Source of the DNA: UMGS1251 sp036666555
Lineage (GTDB): Bacteria > Bacillota > Clostridia > Lachnospirales > Lachnospiraceae
Direction of reading: 5' to 3'
NCBI GenBank assembly: GCA_036666555.1
Contig: JAVWVS010000004.1
Span: 1-64,000 of the forward strand
DNA length: 64,000 nucleotides
Shown: positions 42,876-51,464 of the stretch, piece after piece
Position numbering within the stretch: the first letter of the stretch is position 1
Layout: each line of letters starts with the position of its first letter
Translations under genes and position numbers: made by a program
Notes under the pieces: model-generated
Seen by the model: only the letters and a program-made list of their open reading frames with translations
Databases searched by the model: none
What the model was told of the DNA's origin: nothing

Positions 42876-45239
42876 TTAAACATATTCTTCCATATATTGT
42901 TCGAATTCTTCCAAAGACATTAATACTTTCCTTGGTTTCGTGCCCTCTTCTTCACCTACCACACCGGCTTCCGAAAGCTGATCCATAATACGTGCCGCAC
43001 GGTTAAAACCGATTTTAAATACTCGCTGAAGCATTCCAATCGAAGCCTTGTCCTTATCAATGATAAATTTACCGGCATCTACAAAGTAAACATCTCTTTC
43101 CTCTTCCGTACCACTTGAACCGACACTTCCGGTACCTGTAGTAGTATTGACATGTTCTTCTACTTCTTTGCTGTAAGAGGCATTTTCATTATGATCTACT
43201 AAATGTTTTACAACTGCCTGCACTTCTTTATCTGCTACAAAGGAGCCTTGTACCCGCACCGGTTTTTGATACCCGGAAGGATAAAATAACATGTCCCCTT
43301 TCCCAAGTAATTTTTCCGCCCCATTCATATCGATAATGGTTCGGGAATCTACTCCGGAAGATACAGAAAAGGCAATCCGTGATGGCATGTTTGCTTTAAT
43401 TAAACCGGTGATTACATTTACGGAAGGTCTTTGTGTGGCCAAAACCAGATGAATTCCTGCAGCTCTTGCCAGCTGTGCCAAACGACAGATTGCTTCTTCC
43501 ACTTCTCCCGGTGCGACCATCATTAAATCTGCAAGCTCATCCACAATAATAACAATCTGTGGCATCTTCTCCGGTTTTCCTTCTTCCTCAATATCTTCTA
43601 TGGTTTTGATTTTTTCATTGTATCCATTTAAATCCCGCACGTTGTAATCAGCAAATAGCTGATACCGTTTTGTCATTTCCGCAACTGCCCAGTTCAATGC
43701 ACCGGCTGCCTTTTTAGGGTCTGTCACAACGGGAATCAAAAGATGAGGAATTCCATTATAAACGCTTAACTCCACTACTTTAGGATCAATCATAATCAGT
43801 TTCACATCTTGAGGACCTGATTTATACAAAATACTCATAATTAATGTATTGATACAAACAGACTTTCCGGAACCGGTTGCGCCAGCAATTAATAGATGAG
43901 GCATCTTCTTAATATCTGCGATGACTACTTTCCCGGAGATATCTCTTCCTACGGCAAAGGATATATTTGACTTACTTGTTTTAAATTCTTCGCTTTCCAA
44001 AAGGTCTCTTAGCATTACTGCAAAATTTTCTTTGTTAGGTACTTCAATGCCTACTGCTGCTTTTCCCGGAATGGGAGCCTCAATACGTATATCGGCTGCT
44101 GCCAGATTTAATTTAATATCATCGGTCAATCCTACGATTTTACTTACCTTTACCCCTTGTTCCGGCTGTAATTCATATCTGGTAACCGATGGTCCGCAAC
44201 TAACATTGGTAATGGTTACATTTACGCCAAAATTTTGTAGTGTCTGTTGAAGTTTCTGAGCAGTTTCATTCAGATGTGCATTCGAATCCCCACCACTTTT
44301 TTTCCCTTTGGTCAATAAGGACAGTGGCGGAAAATGATAAGAGTTATGGGTAGTGGAATCTGGTACTACGGGTTCTACTACCATTTCTGTCTTTTTTGCC
44401 GACGTTACTTTCCGGGTCTTGACAGGCAGTTCTTCTTTCGGATACAACTCTTCTTCTAACGGGACTGCACGATTGATAACGACTTCCGGTTCCACTGGCA
44501 GATTCTCTTCTTCGGGCATTTTTAGTTCCCGTATCTCCGGTGACTTTTTCGGTTCCAGTGTCGTATTAAAAGATACCCCGGATGCGGTACCTTCTTGTTC
44601 TTCCCGAAGCTTCCTGCGTTTTTCCCGGTGCTCCTCTGTTTGTATTCGTCGTTTACGTGCATCTTCTCTGGCTGTTTGATAGGCCTTTGTCCCACCACTT
44701 TTTACCCCTTTTAAAAATGATTTTTCTGTAATGAGGACAAGACAAATGATGATTAGGACAATGATAACTACAAAGGTTCCGATAACTCCGATGGCCGGAC
44801 AAAGTAACTTCACAAAGCATCCGCCGAGAAACCCTCCGGCACTTTCTCTTGTGCTTGCCATTTTATAGTATTGTGCTAAAGTAGTTCCTTTTTCATAAGT
44901 ATCCGTTACCAGTTGCAAAAAAGTGCAGGACATTAGGGTGATGAGCACTCCCGCTCCTGTTTTTATGTATGCCTTCAAATTTCCAAAGTTCGAAATCGTA
45001 AAAGCAATTCCAATAAAAATCAGCAGTGGTACTACATATGCCATCCATCCAAATATACCAAAAGAAACCGATGATATCATCTTTCCTACAAATCCACCGA
45101 TTCCAAAATTACTAATCAATAACAGTACACATAACGCCATGGATAAAAGAATGATGATTTCCTCCCTGACTCCGATTTCAGTTGCCTTTTTCTTCTGTGT
45201 TTTAGAACTTTTTCTCTTGTTGTTCGCTTTCGAAACCAT
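42876..45239 (-). CDS. ftsK: DNA translocase FtsK/SpoIIIE
   Basis: Septal DNA pump for chromosome segregation or transport into the forespore. Four N-terminal membrane helices (about 30-175) precede a charged linker (about 185-300). The motor domain has Walker A GATGSGKSVCIN (Lys near 459), DELADLMM and the C-terminal gamma winged-helix domain ending in GTKPRKVLMSLEEFEQYM. Length 787 residues. Which of the FtsK or SpoIIIE roles it plays cannot be told from sequence, though the tepA neighbour is the same as for Bacillus spoIIIE. Confidence 0.95.
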   Translation of the reverse strand: MVSKANNKRKSSKTQKKKATEIGVREEIIILLSMALCVLLLISNFGIGGFVGKMISSVSFGIFGWMAYVVPLLIFIGIAFTISNFGNLKAYIKTGAGVLITLMSCTFLQLVTDTYEKGTTLAQYYKMASTRESAGGFLGGCFVKLLCPAIGVIGTFVVIIVLIIICLVLITEKSFLKGVKSGGTKAYQTAREDARKRRIQTEEHREKRRKLREEQEGTASGVSFNTTLEPKKSPEIRELKMPEEENLPVEPEVVINRAVPLEEELYPKEELPVKTRKVTSAKKTEMVVEPVVPDSTTHNSYHFPPLSLLTKGKKSGGDSNAHLNETAQKLQQTLQNFGVNVTITNVSCGPSVTRYELQPEQGVKVSKIVGLTDDIKLNLAAADIRIEAPIPGKAAVGIEVPNKENFAVMLRDLLESEEFKTSKSNISFAVGRDISGKVVIADIKKMPHLLIAGATGSGKSVCINTLIMSILYKSGPQDVKLIMIDPKVVELSVYNGIPHLLIPVVTDPKKAAGALNWAVAEMTKRYQLFADYNVRDLNGYNEKIKTIEDIEEEGKPEKMPQIVIIVDELADLMMVAPGEVEEAICRLAQLARAAGIHLVLATQRPSVNVITGLIKANMPSRIAFSVSSGVDSRTIIDMNGAEKLLGKGDMLFYPSGYQKPVRVQGSFVADKEVQAVVKHLVDHNENASYSKEVEEHVNTTTGTGSVGSSGTEEERDVYFVDAGKFIIDKDKASIGMLQRVFKIGFNRAARIMDQLSEAGVVGEEEGTKPRKVLMSLEEFEQYMEEYV

Positions 45240-45279
45240 GGAACTGCCCCCTTATATTTCTCTTAAACATACTATTTAT

Positions 45280-45308
45280 ATTATAGCATCAATAAAAACT
45301 GATGTCAT
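45280..45308 (-). promoter_or_regulatory. Predicted sigma-A promoter of ftsK
   Basis: Minus strand ATGACA (45303-45308), 17-base spacer, TATAAT (45280-45285) preceded by TGC (extended -10). CATCA/TGATG lies in the spacer region as a small hairpin. Confidence 0.6.
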
Positions 45309-45311
45309 TAC

Positions 45312-46016
45312 CTAATTTCCCTTCTCCGGTAAATTATTCTGGTTTTCTTCAATCATCTTGTGTAATTTAGAAAGTGCATCCTTCATTCCGCCTACGGCGT
45401 TAATCAGGCCTTCCCGTACGGCATCTTCTCCTTCCAGTAACGTGCCAACGTCTTTCACAAGCTGTGTCGAATCCAGCATCAGTTCTTCAATCCGTTTTTG
45501 GGTAATCTGGGAATGTTCTGCTAAAAACCGAGTAATGCGATCCTGGGTTCGCTCCATATTGCGGTAACTTTGAATCACACCTACGAACATACCGGAAGAT
45601 CGTACCGGATGAACGATCATCGTACCACTGGGGACAATAAAGGAATAATCCGCAGATACTGCTAAAGGACCACCGATGGAATGGCTTCCGCCCAATACCA
45701 AAGAGACGGTTGGCTTACTTAAAGAGGCTATCATTTCCGCAATAGCAAGTCCTGCTTCCACGTCACCCCCCAATGTGTTCAACAAAATTAAAAGACCCTC
45801 AATCTCTTCGTTATCTTCTACTTCTGCGAGTTTGGGAAGAAGATGTTCATATTTCGTTGCCTTGGTGTTGGCGGAAACAGCTTCATGTCCTTCAATTTCA
45901 CCTATAATCGTCAAAAGCTGAATGTGATGTTTCTTTTGACTGTGATTTAATTCCAATGTCCCCATATCCTTGATTTGTTCGTTTTTCTCTTGATTGCTTT
46001 CTGTTTTCAATATCAT
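45312..46016 (-). CDS. tepA: ClpP-like serine protease TepA (spore outgrowth protease)
   Basis: ClpP-fold cytosolic protease; the Bacillus homologue TepA (YmfB) degrades spore proteins and helps outgrowth. The oxyanion/strand segment TLGGDVEAGLAIAEMI, the catalytic Ser in GGSHSIGG and the catalytic His in MIVHPVRSSG match. Neighbourhood with ftsK/spoIIIE is conserved. The longest frame begins at a TTG at 46031 inside the region before AAAAGGAG; I give the ATG at 46016 (234 residues), with the TTG at 46010 (nine-base spacing) equally possible. It has no membrane anchor. A sigma-G-like promoter lies upstream. Confidence 0.88.
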   Translation of the reverse strand: MILKTESNQEKNEQIKDMGTLELNHSQKKHHIQLLTIIGEIEGHEAVSANTKATKYEHLLPKLAEVEDNEEIEGLLILLNTLGGDVEAGLAIAEMIASLSKPTVSLVLGGSHSIGGPLAVSADYSFIVPSGTMIVHPVRSSGMFVGVIQSYRNMERTQDRITRFLAEHSQITQKRIEELMLDSTQLVKDVGTLLEGEDAVREGLINAVGGMKDALSKLHKMIEENQNNLPEKGN

Positions 46017-46047
46017 CCACTCCTTTTCCAATGTTGATTCTATTTTC

Positions 46048-46077
46048 TAGTATGTGGATTTTTCCCATAAAAATACA
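46048..46077 (-). promoter_or_regulatory. Sigma-G-like (forespore) promoter of tepA
   Basis: Minus strand TGTATT (46072-46077), 17-base spacer, CATACTA (46048-46054): 4/6 and 7/7 matches to TGAATA-N17-CATACTA. The -35 overlaps the terminator stem of the metY transcript. Bacillus tepA is reported to be forespore expressed, which agrees. Confidence 0.42.
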
Positions 46078-46105
46078 GAGATTGACCAAATCGTTCAATC
46101 TCTGT
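46075..46105 (-). terminator. Terminator after the O-acetylhomoserine sulfhydrylase gene
   Basis: ACAGAGATTGA (46075-46085) pairs perfectly with TCAATCTCTGT (46095-46105) around a nine-base loop; ATTTTTAT follows on the minus strand and a T8 run lies on the plus-strand side. Confidence 0.85.
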
Positions 46106-46116
46106 CCTTTTTTTTA

Positions 46117-47403
46117 TTAACAATCAACTTGTTCCAATGCCTGTTGTAAATCAGCAATAATATCGTCTGCACTTTCAATTCCTACACTGAAGCGAATTAA
46201 ATCCGGTTGTACTCCAGCTTCTTTTAGTTCTTGATCATTCATTTGTCGGTGAGTGTGACTGGCCGGATGAAGGACGCAGGTTCTGGCATCTGCCACATGA
46301 GTTACAATAGCGGTCAGTTTCAGACTGTCGATCATTTTCACAGAGGCCTCTCTGCCACCTAGCATACCAAAGGTTACCACCCCGCAAGATCCTTTTGGAA
46401 GATATTTTTTGGCAAGTTCATAATAAGGATCTCCTGGTAAATCCGGATAATGTACCCATGCTACTTTGTCGTGTGCCTGTAGATATTGCGCTACTTTCAT
46501 TGCATTTTCACAATGGCGTTCCATACGAAGATGCAAAGTTTCAAGACCCACATTGAGTAGAAACGAATTTTGCGGAGAAGGGATGGAACCCAAATCTCTC
46601 ATCAATTGGGTCGTTGCCTTCATGATGTAGGCACCCTCTCCAAAGCTGTCCGTATAGACTACCCCATGATAAGTTTCATCCGGCTGTGTCAGTCCTTTGA
46701 ATTTATCCCCATAGTCAGCCCAATGGAAGTTTCCACTATCCACAATTGCTCCGCCTACACACATGGCATGACCATCCATATATTTTGTAGTGGAATGCGT
46801 CACAATATCCGCACCCCATTCAAAAGGACGGCAATGAATGGGCGTTGCAAAAGTGTTATCCACAATAAGAGGCACCTCATGAGCATGCGCCACTTTTGCG
46901 AATTTTTCAATATCAAGTACCGTCAGTGCCGGATTGGCAATGGTTTCCCCAAACATTAACTTCGTATTTTCACGAAATGCTGCATGTAAAGTGGCTTCAT
47001 CGGCATCTACATCTACAAACGTTGTTTCCACACCCATTTTTTTCAATGTATGTGCATACAGATTATAAGTTCCGCCATAAATAGCAGAAGAACAGACGAT
47101 ATGATCTCCTGCCTCCACCAGATTCAGTGCTGCATAGAAATTTGCCGCCTGTCCAGAAGAAGTAAGCATACCTGCCACACCGCCTTCCAAATCACAGATT
47201 TTGGCTGCGACACAGTCATTGGTCGGATTTTGTACACGGGTATAGAAATATCCACTTTCTTCCAGTGCAAATAAACGTCCCATTTGCTCACTGGTATCAC
47301 ATTTATAAGTCGTACTCTGATAGATTGGAAGCACACGGGCTTCTCCTGATTTCGGTTGATATCCTGACTGAATGCACTTTGTTTCAATATGATAATTACT
47401 CAT
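46117..47403 (-). CDS. metY: O-acetylhomoserine sulfhydrylase (Cys/Met metabolism PLP enzyme)
   Basis: PLP-dependent gamma-replacement enzyme making homocysteine from O-acetylhomoserine and sulfide, in methionine synthesis. VDNTFATPI carries the cofactor Asp and HSTTKYMDGH the PLP lysine (near residue 209). GYFYTRVQNPTND and SSGQAANFYAAL are family signatures; the C-terminal HPASHTHRQM stretch fits OAH sulfhydrylases. Length 428 residues, as in MetY and longer than cystathionine lyases (about 380-400), favouring this call. Methionine gamma-lyase is the main alternative. Confidence 0.87.
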   Translation of the reverse strand: MSNYHIETKCIQSGYQPKSGEARVLPIYQSTTYKCDTSEQMGRLFALEESGYFYTRVQNPTNDCVAAKICDLEGGVAGMLTSSGQAANFYAALNLVEAGDHIVCSSAIYGGTYNLYAHTLKKMGVETTFVDVDADEATLHAAFRENTKLMFGETIANPALTVLDIEKFAKVAHAHEVPLIVDNTFATPIHCRPFEWGADIVTHSTTKYMDGHAMCVGGAIVDSGNFHWADYGDKFKGLTQPDETYHGVVYTDSFGEGAYIMKATTQLMRDLGSIPSPQNSFLLNVGLETLHLRMERHCENAMKVAQYLQAHDKVAWVHYPDLPGDPYYELAKKYLPKGSCGVVTFGMLGGREASVKMIDSLKLTAIVTHVADARTCVLHPASHTHRQMNDQELKEAGVQPDLIRFSVGIESADDIIADLQQALEQVDC

Positions 47404-47414
47404 CTTTTTCCTCC

Positions 47415-48179
47415 TTAATGTTGGTACAAATACTTCTGTTTTAGATCATTGACCATTTTACTGTAAACTACTTTGCAATTTTCTTTCTGTTCCTCTTCGA
47501 TAAAATGAATACACGGATTCAAGTACCTTTCCCAAACTTCCTGATAAATTTCTTTTGCATTTTCCATATGATTAATATGTTTTACAATCGTGGGTGCAAT
47601 ATTATAGTACTCCAATACCAGTGCTTCTTCCCCTGCTTCTTTCACTAAATAATCGTCCCGATAGTTTCTAAGCAGATTTAGCTCATAGCAATCATCACTT
47701 TTTCCCTGGCTTTCGCAAACAGCTGTGGTGATATAGCAAAGACGGTTCCGAAATCCTGCTTGAATATTTTCGTAAGTAGAAGTCTGCAAATGAAATTTAG
47801 GAAATGCTTCATTCCACTTTTCTGTAATTTTATCCGCCAGCTGCTCACAATACGTATTTCGGTTATATCCAATCAGCGGTGTGAAAAAGGTGACCAATCC
47901 CATATTATAATCTAACATCTGAAACTCTTGCTTTCGCTTACTCCCAAGTGCTTTTGCTGATTTCTCCGCTTTTTCAGGAACATAACCTGCGATTTCCTCA
48001 ATAACCTCTTCCGGATGGGCAGATTCTTCGCACAAGGTAATAATCTCTTGCAACAATGGTTTGTATTTTTCATATAGGTTCAAAAACGTATCTTGATAGG
48101 TCTTCTTGCGAAAATCAGACATGACCACAATCACGTCATCAAACATCGCCTCCAAAGACGCTCTTATTGTTTCGTACAT
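47415..48179 (-). CDS. CFI-box-type protein of unknown function
   Basis: A 254-residue cytosolic-looking helical protein. Its recognisable feature is the motif CYITTAVCESQGKSDDC followed by YELNLLRNYRDDYL (from about residue 147), the Cys-rich CFI-box-type C-terminal signature. That motif is found on many otherwise unrelated proteins and its role is not known. No signal peptide or membrane helix is seen. It begins 31 bases after yebC and precedes metY by 11 bases, so a common transcript is likely. I do not assign a function. Confidence 0.6.
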   Translation of the reverse strand: MYETIRASLEAMFDDVIVVMSDFRKKTYQDTFLNLYEKYKPLLQEIITLCEESAHPEEVIEEIAGYVPEKAEKSAKALGSKRKQEFQMLDYNMGLVTFFTPLIGYNRNTYCEQLADKITEKWNEAFPKFHLQTSTYENIQAGFRNRLCYITTAVCESQGKSDDCYELNLLRNYRDDYLVKEAGEEALVLEYYNIAPTIVKHINHMENAKEIYQEVWERYLNPCIHFIEEEQKENCKVVYSKMVNDLKQKYLYQH

Positions 48180-48210
48180 TTAACTATTGCTCCTTCCGCA
48201 GACCCTATTA

Positions 48211-48942
48211 TTATTCGTCCCAATTATGATAAACATCTTGTACATCATCATCTTCCTCGAGCAGATCCAGCGTTTTTTGAATATTTTTAATGTCTTCCTC
48301 TGCCGTAAGTTCTACAAAAGTTTGGGGAATCATGGTCACTTCCGCAGATGCCATCTGAATTCCGGCTTCTTCCATGGAAAGACGTACTTGACTAAAGTCT
48401 TCGGGTGCTGTCAATACCTCGTAACTATCTTCCTCTTCCGAAAAATCTTCTGCTCCTGCGTCTAATACAGCCATCATCAATTCATCACTATCCATTTCAC
48501 ATTCTTCTTTATCCACAATAATCTGGCCTTTTTTATCGAACATGAAAGAAACACATCCCGGTGTTCCTACATTTCCACTTCCTTTTGTAAAAGCATTTCG
48601 TACATTGGAAGCGGTACGGTTTTTATTATCCGTCAAAGTCGTAACGATGATTGCTGTTCCGTTGGGACCATAACCTTCATATGTAATGTGTTCATAATTC
48701 GCCCCATCGGAGTCTCCAGCAGCTTTTTTGATACTACGGTCAATATTATCATTGGGTAGATTATTTGCTTTTGCTTTTGCAATGGCATCTCTAAGACGAC
48801 TATTATTTGCCGGATCTGGACCGCCACCTTCTTTTACGGCTACCGCCAGTTCTCTTCCGATTTTTGTGAAAATCTTTCCACGGGCAGAATCATTTCTTTC
48901 TTTTTTATGTTTAATATTTGCAAATTTTGAATGTCCTGACAT
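48211..48942 (-). CDS. yebC: YebC/PmpR-family DNA-binding regulator or ribosome factor
   Basis: YebC-family protein; members act as transcriptional regulators, and recent work shows ribosome-associated roles at polyproline sites. The N-terminal MSGHSKFANIKHKKE is the family signature, YEGYGPNGTAIIV and TDNKNRTASNVRNAF follow. Length 243 residues, normal. It has its own promoter inside the end of the upstream CBS gene and an SD-like GAGGAAAAG before the ATG. Confidence 0.94.
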   Translation of the reverse strand: MSGHSKFANIKHKKERNDSARGKIFTKIGRELAVAVKEGGGPDPANNSRLRDAIAKAKANNLPNDNIDRSIKKAAGDSDGANYEHITYEGYGPNGTAIIVTTLTDNKNRTASNVRNAFTKGSGNVGTPGCVSFMFDKKGQIIVDKEECEMDSDELMMAVLDAGAEDFSEEEDSYEVLTAPEDFSQVRLSMEEAGIQMASAEVTMIPQTFVELTAEEDIKNIQKTLDLLEEDDDVQDVYHNWDE

Positions 48943-48980
48943 TTTATCTTTTCCTCTACTTTCCTAAAATCACTTTTTTC

Positions 48981-49009
48981 ATTTTATCACTCTTCTATTA
49001 CTGTGACAA
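48981..49009 (-). promoter_or_regulatory. Predicted sigma-A promoter of yebC
   Basis: Minus strand TTGTCA (49004-49009), 17-base spacer, TAAAAT (48981-48986) preceded by TGA (extended -10). The -35 is within the last codons of the CBS/CorC gene. Confidence 0.5.
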
Positions 49010-49849
49010 GGGAATTTTTCCAACACGGACGGACTGTATCATATTGTCTTCTACCGAGAGAATTTGGAAACAGTATCCTTGATAGGATACAGCACACGCT
49101 TCTTCCGTGGAAGGAATATGATCTAGTTCATCAATTAAGAATCCGTTCAGCGTATCAAAATCTTCTTTTTCAAAGGAAAGATCAAAAATACGTTCCAAGT
49201 CTTCTAATTCGGTCATTCCCTTTACCAAATAAGTGCCATCGTTCTGCAACACAATAGATTCTTCTTCTTCGTCGTATTCATCCTGGATATTCCCAAATAT
49301 TTCTTCCAGAATATCTTCCATGGTTACAATTCCTGAGGTCTGTCCATATTCATCGATGACAATGGCCATATGGTTTTGTTCCGATTGCATTTGTTTGAAC
49401 AAACTGTCAATATTTTTCGTCTCCGGAATAAAAATCACATCTCGTACATACCCTTTTAATTCCTTGATCGGTAATCCCCGTAATTTTTCATCGAAATAGC
49501 ATTTCACAGCATCACGTAAATGAATGGTACCAACAATATTGTCGATTTCTCCTTCGTATACCGGAAATCTGGAATAATTTTGTTCCAGAATAAAAGCCAA
49601 TGCATCTTTTGTAGACTCCTCACCATCAAGAGCAATGATATTTTTACGATGTGTCATAATGTCTTTGGCGTTTTTATCCCCATATTCAAATACGTTTCGA
49701 ATCATTTCTGCCTCACTTCCGGCAAAGAATCCTTGTTCGTGTTTTTCATCCACCATGGAGATAATTTCTTCTGCTACATCTTCTTGTTCTTCCCGTGTTA
49801 CAGTAAACATTTGCTTCATCTTTTTAAAAAGATTTCCATCTTCTTCCAT
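48998..49849 (-). CDS. CBS-pair/CorC_HlyC protein without membrane domain
   Basis: Soluble relative of CorC and of the C-terminal half of CNNM/hemolysin-family transporters. Two CBS motifs span about residues 60-190 (IMTHRKNIIALDG and the FIPETKNIDSLFKQM segment, with VIDEYGQTSGIVTMEDILEE). A CorC_HlyC domain (about 205-280) follows. The DUF21 membrane domain expected in full-length family members is absent, as in Proteobacterial CorC. Length 283 residues. Magnesium/cobalt efflux is the usual annotation, but transport by this protein alone is impossible. It starts 12 bases after mazF. Confidence 0.87.
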   Translation of the reverse strand: MEEDGNLFKKMKQMFTVTREEQEDVAEEIISMVDEKHEQGFFAGSEAEMIRNVFEYGDKNAKDIMTHRKNIIALDGEESTKDALAFILEQNYSRFPVYEGEIDNIVGTIHLRDAVKCYFDEKLRGLPIKELKGYVRDVIFIPETKNIDSLFKQMQSEQNHMAIVIDEYGQTSGIVTMEDILEEIFGNIQDEYDEEEESIVLQNDGTYLVKGMTELEDLERIFDLSFEKEDFDTLNGFLIDELDHIPSTEEACAVSYQGYCFQILSVEDNMIQSVRVGKIPLSQ

Positions 49850-49861
49850 TTCTACTCCTTG

Positions 49862-50218
49862 TTATGTATGAAGCTCCAAGCTAACACTTAATGCTTCATC
49901 AACCTTTTTCATTAGTTCTTGATCCAAATGACAAACCAGGTCTTTTAAACGTTGTTTATCGATGGTTCGTATTTGCTCTAACAATACTACTGAATTCTTT
50001 ACAATCTGATACTTCCTTGCATCAATCTCAACATGTGTTGGTAATTTTGCTTTATTCATCTTGGATGTAATTGCCGCACAGATCACGGTAGGACTATGTT
50101 TGTTTCCAATGTCATTTTGTACGATCAACACTGGTCTGACACCACCTTGTTCCGAGCCAATCACTGGGCTTAAATCTGCATAAAATATATCTCCACGTCT
50201 AATTTGCACTCTATTCAC
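49862..50218 (-). CDS. MazF/EndoA (NdoA)-family mRNA interferase
   Basis: Sequence-specific endoribonuclease of the MazF/PemK family. RRGDIFYADLSPVIGSEQGG near the N terminus, RPVLIVQNDIGNKHSPTVI and the AAITSKMNKAKLPTHVEI segment match EndoA of Bacillus. Length 118 residues. The GTG at 50218 lies one base from GGAG, so the GTG at 50209 (ten-base spacing) may be used, giving 115 residues. It directly follows alr with an 80-base gap that is too short to encode the RHH antitoxin found in that position in Bacillus. No antitoxin is seen in the window. Confidence 0.9.
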   Translation of the reverse strand: MNRVQIRRGDIFYADLSPVIGSEQGGVRPVLIVQNDIGNKHSPTVICAAITSKMNKAKLPTHVEIDARKYQIVKNSVVLLEQIRTIDKQRLKDLVCHLDQELMKKVDEALSVSLELHT

Positions 50219-50297
50219 ACTCCGATATTCTTAAGATAAAAGTAGTATTTCCATCTTTTTCAGAAGTATTCTATCGTGCTTTTACTTTTCTTGTTTC

Positions 50298-51464
50298 TTA
50301 TACGAAATAATCTACCTGCTCCGAGATCTTGCCACCTCTTACATACACTCTGGGGATGCGTTTTCCTAAATCACAGACAAATTCGTAATTAAATCGTCCG
50401 GATAGTTCGCTAAGGATTTCCACGGGGAGCCATTCTTCATGATCTCTTCCAATTAAAGTGACTTTATCTCCAAATCTTACCCCTTCGATATCGGTTACAT
50501 CCACCATAAATTGATCCATACAGATACGCCCAATGATAGGCGCTTTTTTCCCACGAATCAACACATATCCTTTGTTGGAGAGACTTCTTGGGTATCCATC
50601 CCCATAACCCACCGGAATGGTTGCCACCATCATCTTCATCGGTGCAACAAAAGTTCCTCCATAACTAACAGCGGTACCTTTCGCAATCTCTTTTACAAAT
50701 GCCACATGGCTTTTTAACTCCAGGGAAGGTTTTAATGCAACCACCGTTTTATCTACCTCTTCCGATGGATACAATCCATAGATTGCAATCCCCGCACGAA
50801 CCAGATCCATATTTGCCTCCGGCACATCAATAATTCCTGCACTGTTGGAACAATGTTCGTAAGCAAAGGTGATCCCTTCCTCTTTTAATCGTGTGACCAT
50901 GTACAAATAGTCTTCGATCTGTTTATTCGTAAATGTTTTGTCTATTTCATCTGCTTTGGCAAAATGGGTAAACACACCTTCCATACAAATATTGGGTAGC
51001 TGGCTGATTCGTTTGATAGCGGAAATATTTTCTTCATTTACTGAAAAACCAAGTCTGGCCATTCCCGTATCCAGTTTGATATGAATGTATGCCGTTTTTC
51101 CTTCTTGCACCGCTACCGCCGAGATGGATTGAGCCATTTCTTCCGTATATACATTCATCCGAATCTCATGTTGCAGCATCTCCATATACTGATCCGGGAA
51201 AATACATCCCAGTACTAAAATTGGTTTTGCGATTCCATCAAAACGAAGAACGACCGCTTCATCCAGTGTTGCTACCGCATACCCCCAGATATAATCAAAG
51301 GTTTCCAACATTTCTGCAATGGGAACGGCCCCGTGACCATAACCATCTGTTTTAATAACAGCAATAATTTTGGTGTTTTCACTGGTGTTTTTTCTCATTT
51401 GTTCCATGTTGTATTCAATTGCATCCAAATCTATTTTCGCATATACTCTGCTATATGTTTTCAA
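50298..51464 (-). CDS. alr: Alanine racemase
   Basis: PLP enzyme supplying D-alanine for peptidoglycan. The PLP lysine is Lys38 in AVIKTDGYGHGA and the C-terminal catalytic Tyr is in AVSYGGTF. RICMDQFMVDVTD and KVTLIGRDHEEW are conserved. Length 388 residues. Its start overlaps the end of nnrDE by 14 bases, and mazF follows, the same alr-toxin order as in Bacillus. Confidence 0.95.
   Translation of the reverse strand: MKTYSRVYAKIDLDAIEYNMEQMRKNTSENTKIIAVIKTDGYGHGAVPIAEMLETFDYIWGYAVATLDEAVVLRFDGIAKPILVLGCIFPDQYMEMLQHEIRMNVYTEEMAQSISAVAVQEGKTAYIHIKLDTGMARLGFSVNEENISAIKRISQLPNICMEGVFTHFAKADEIDKTFTNKQIEDYLYMVTRLKEEGITFAYEHCSNSAGIIDVPEANMDLVRAGIAIYGLYPSEEVDKTVVALKPSLELKSHVAFVKEIAKGTAVSYGGTFVAPMKMMVATIPVGYGDGYPRSLSNKGYVLIRGKKAPIIGRICMDQFMVDVTDIEGVRFGDKVTLIGRDHEEWLPVEILSELSGRFNYEFVCDLGKRIPRVYVRGGKISEQVDYFV

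Noticed and set aside
45268..45274. A CATACTA motif on the plus strand near ftsK
   Set aside because: No sigma-G-like -35 lies 17 bases upstream and no plus-strand gene follows.
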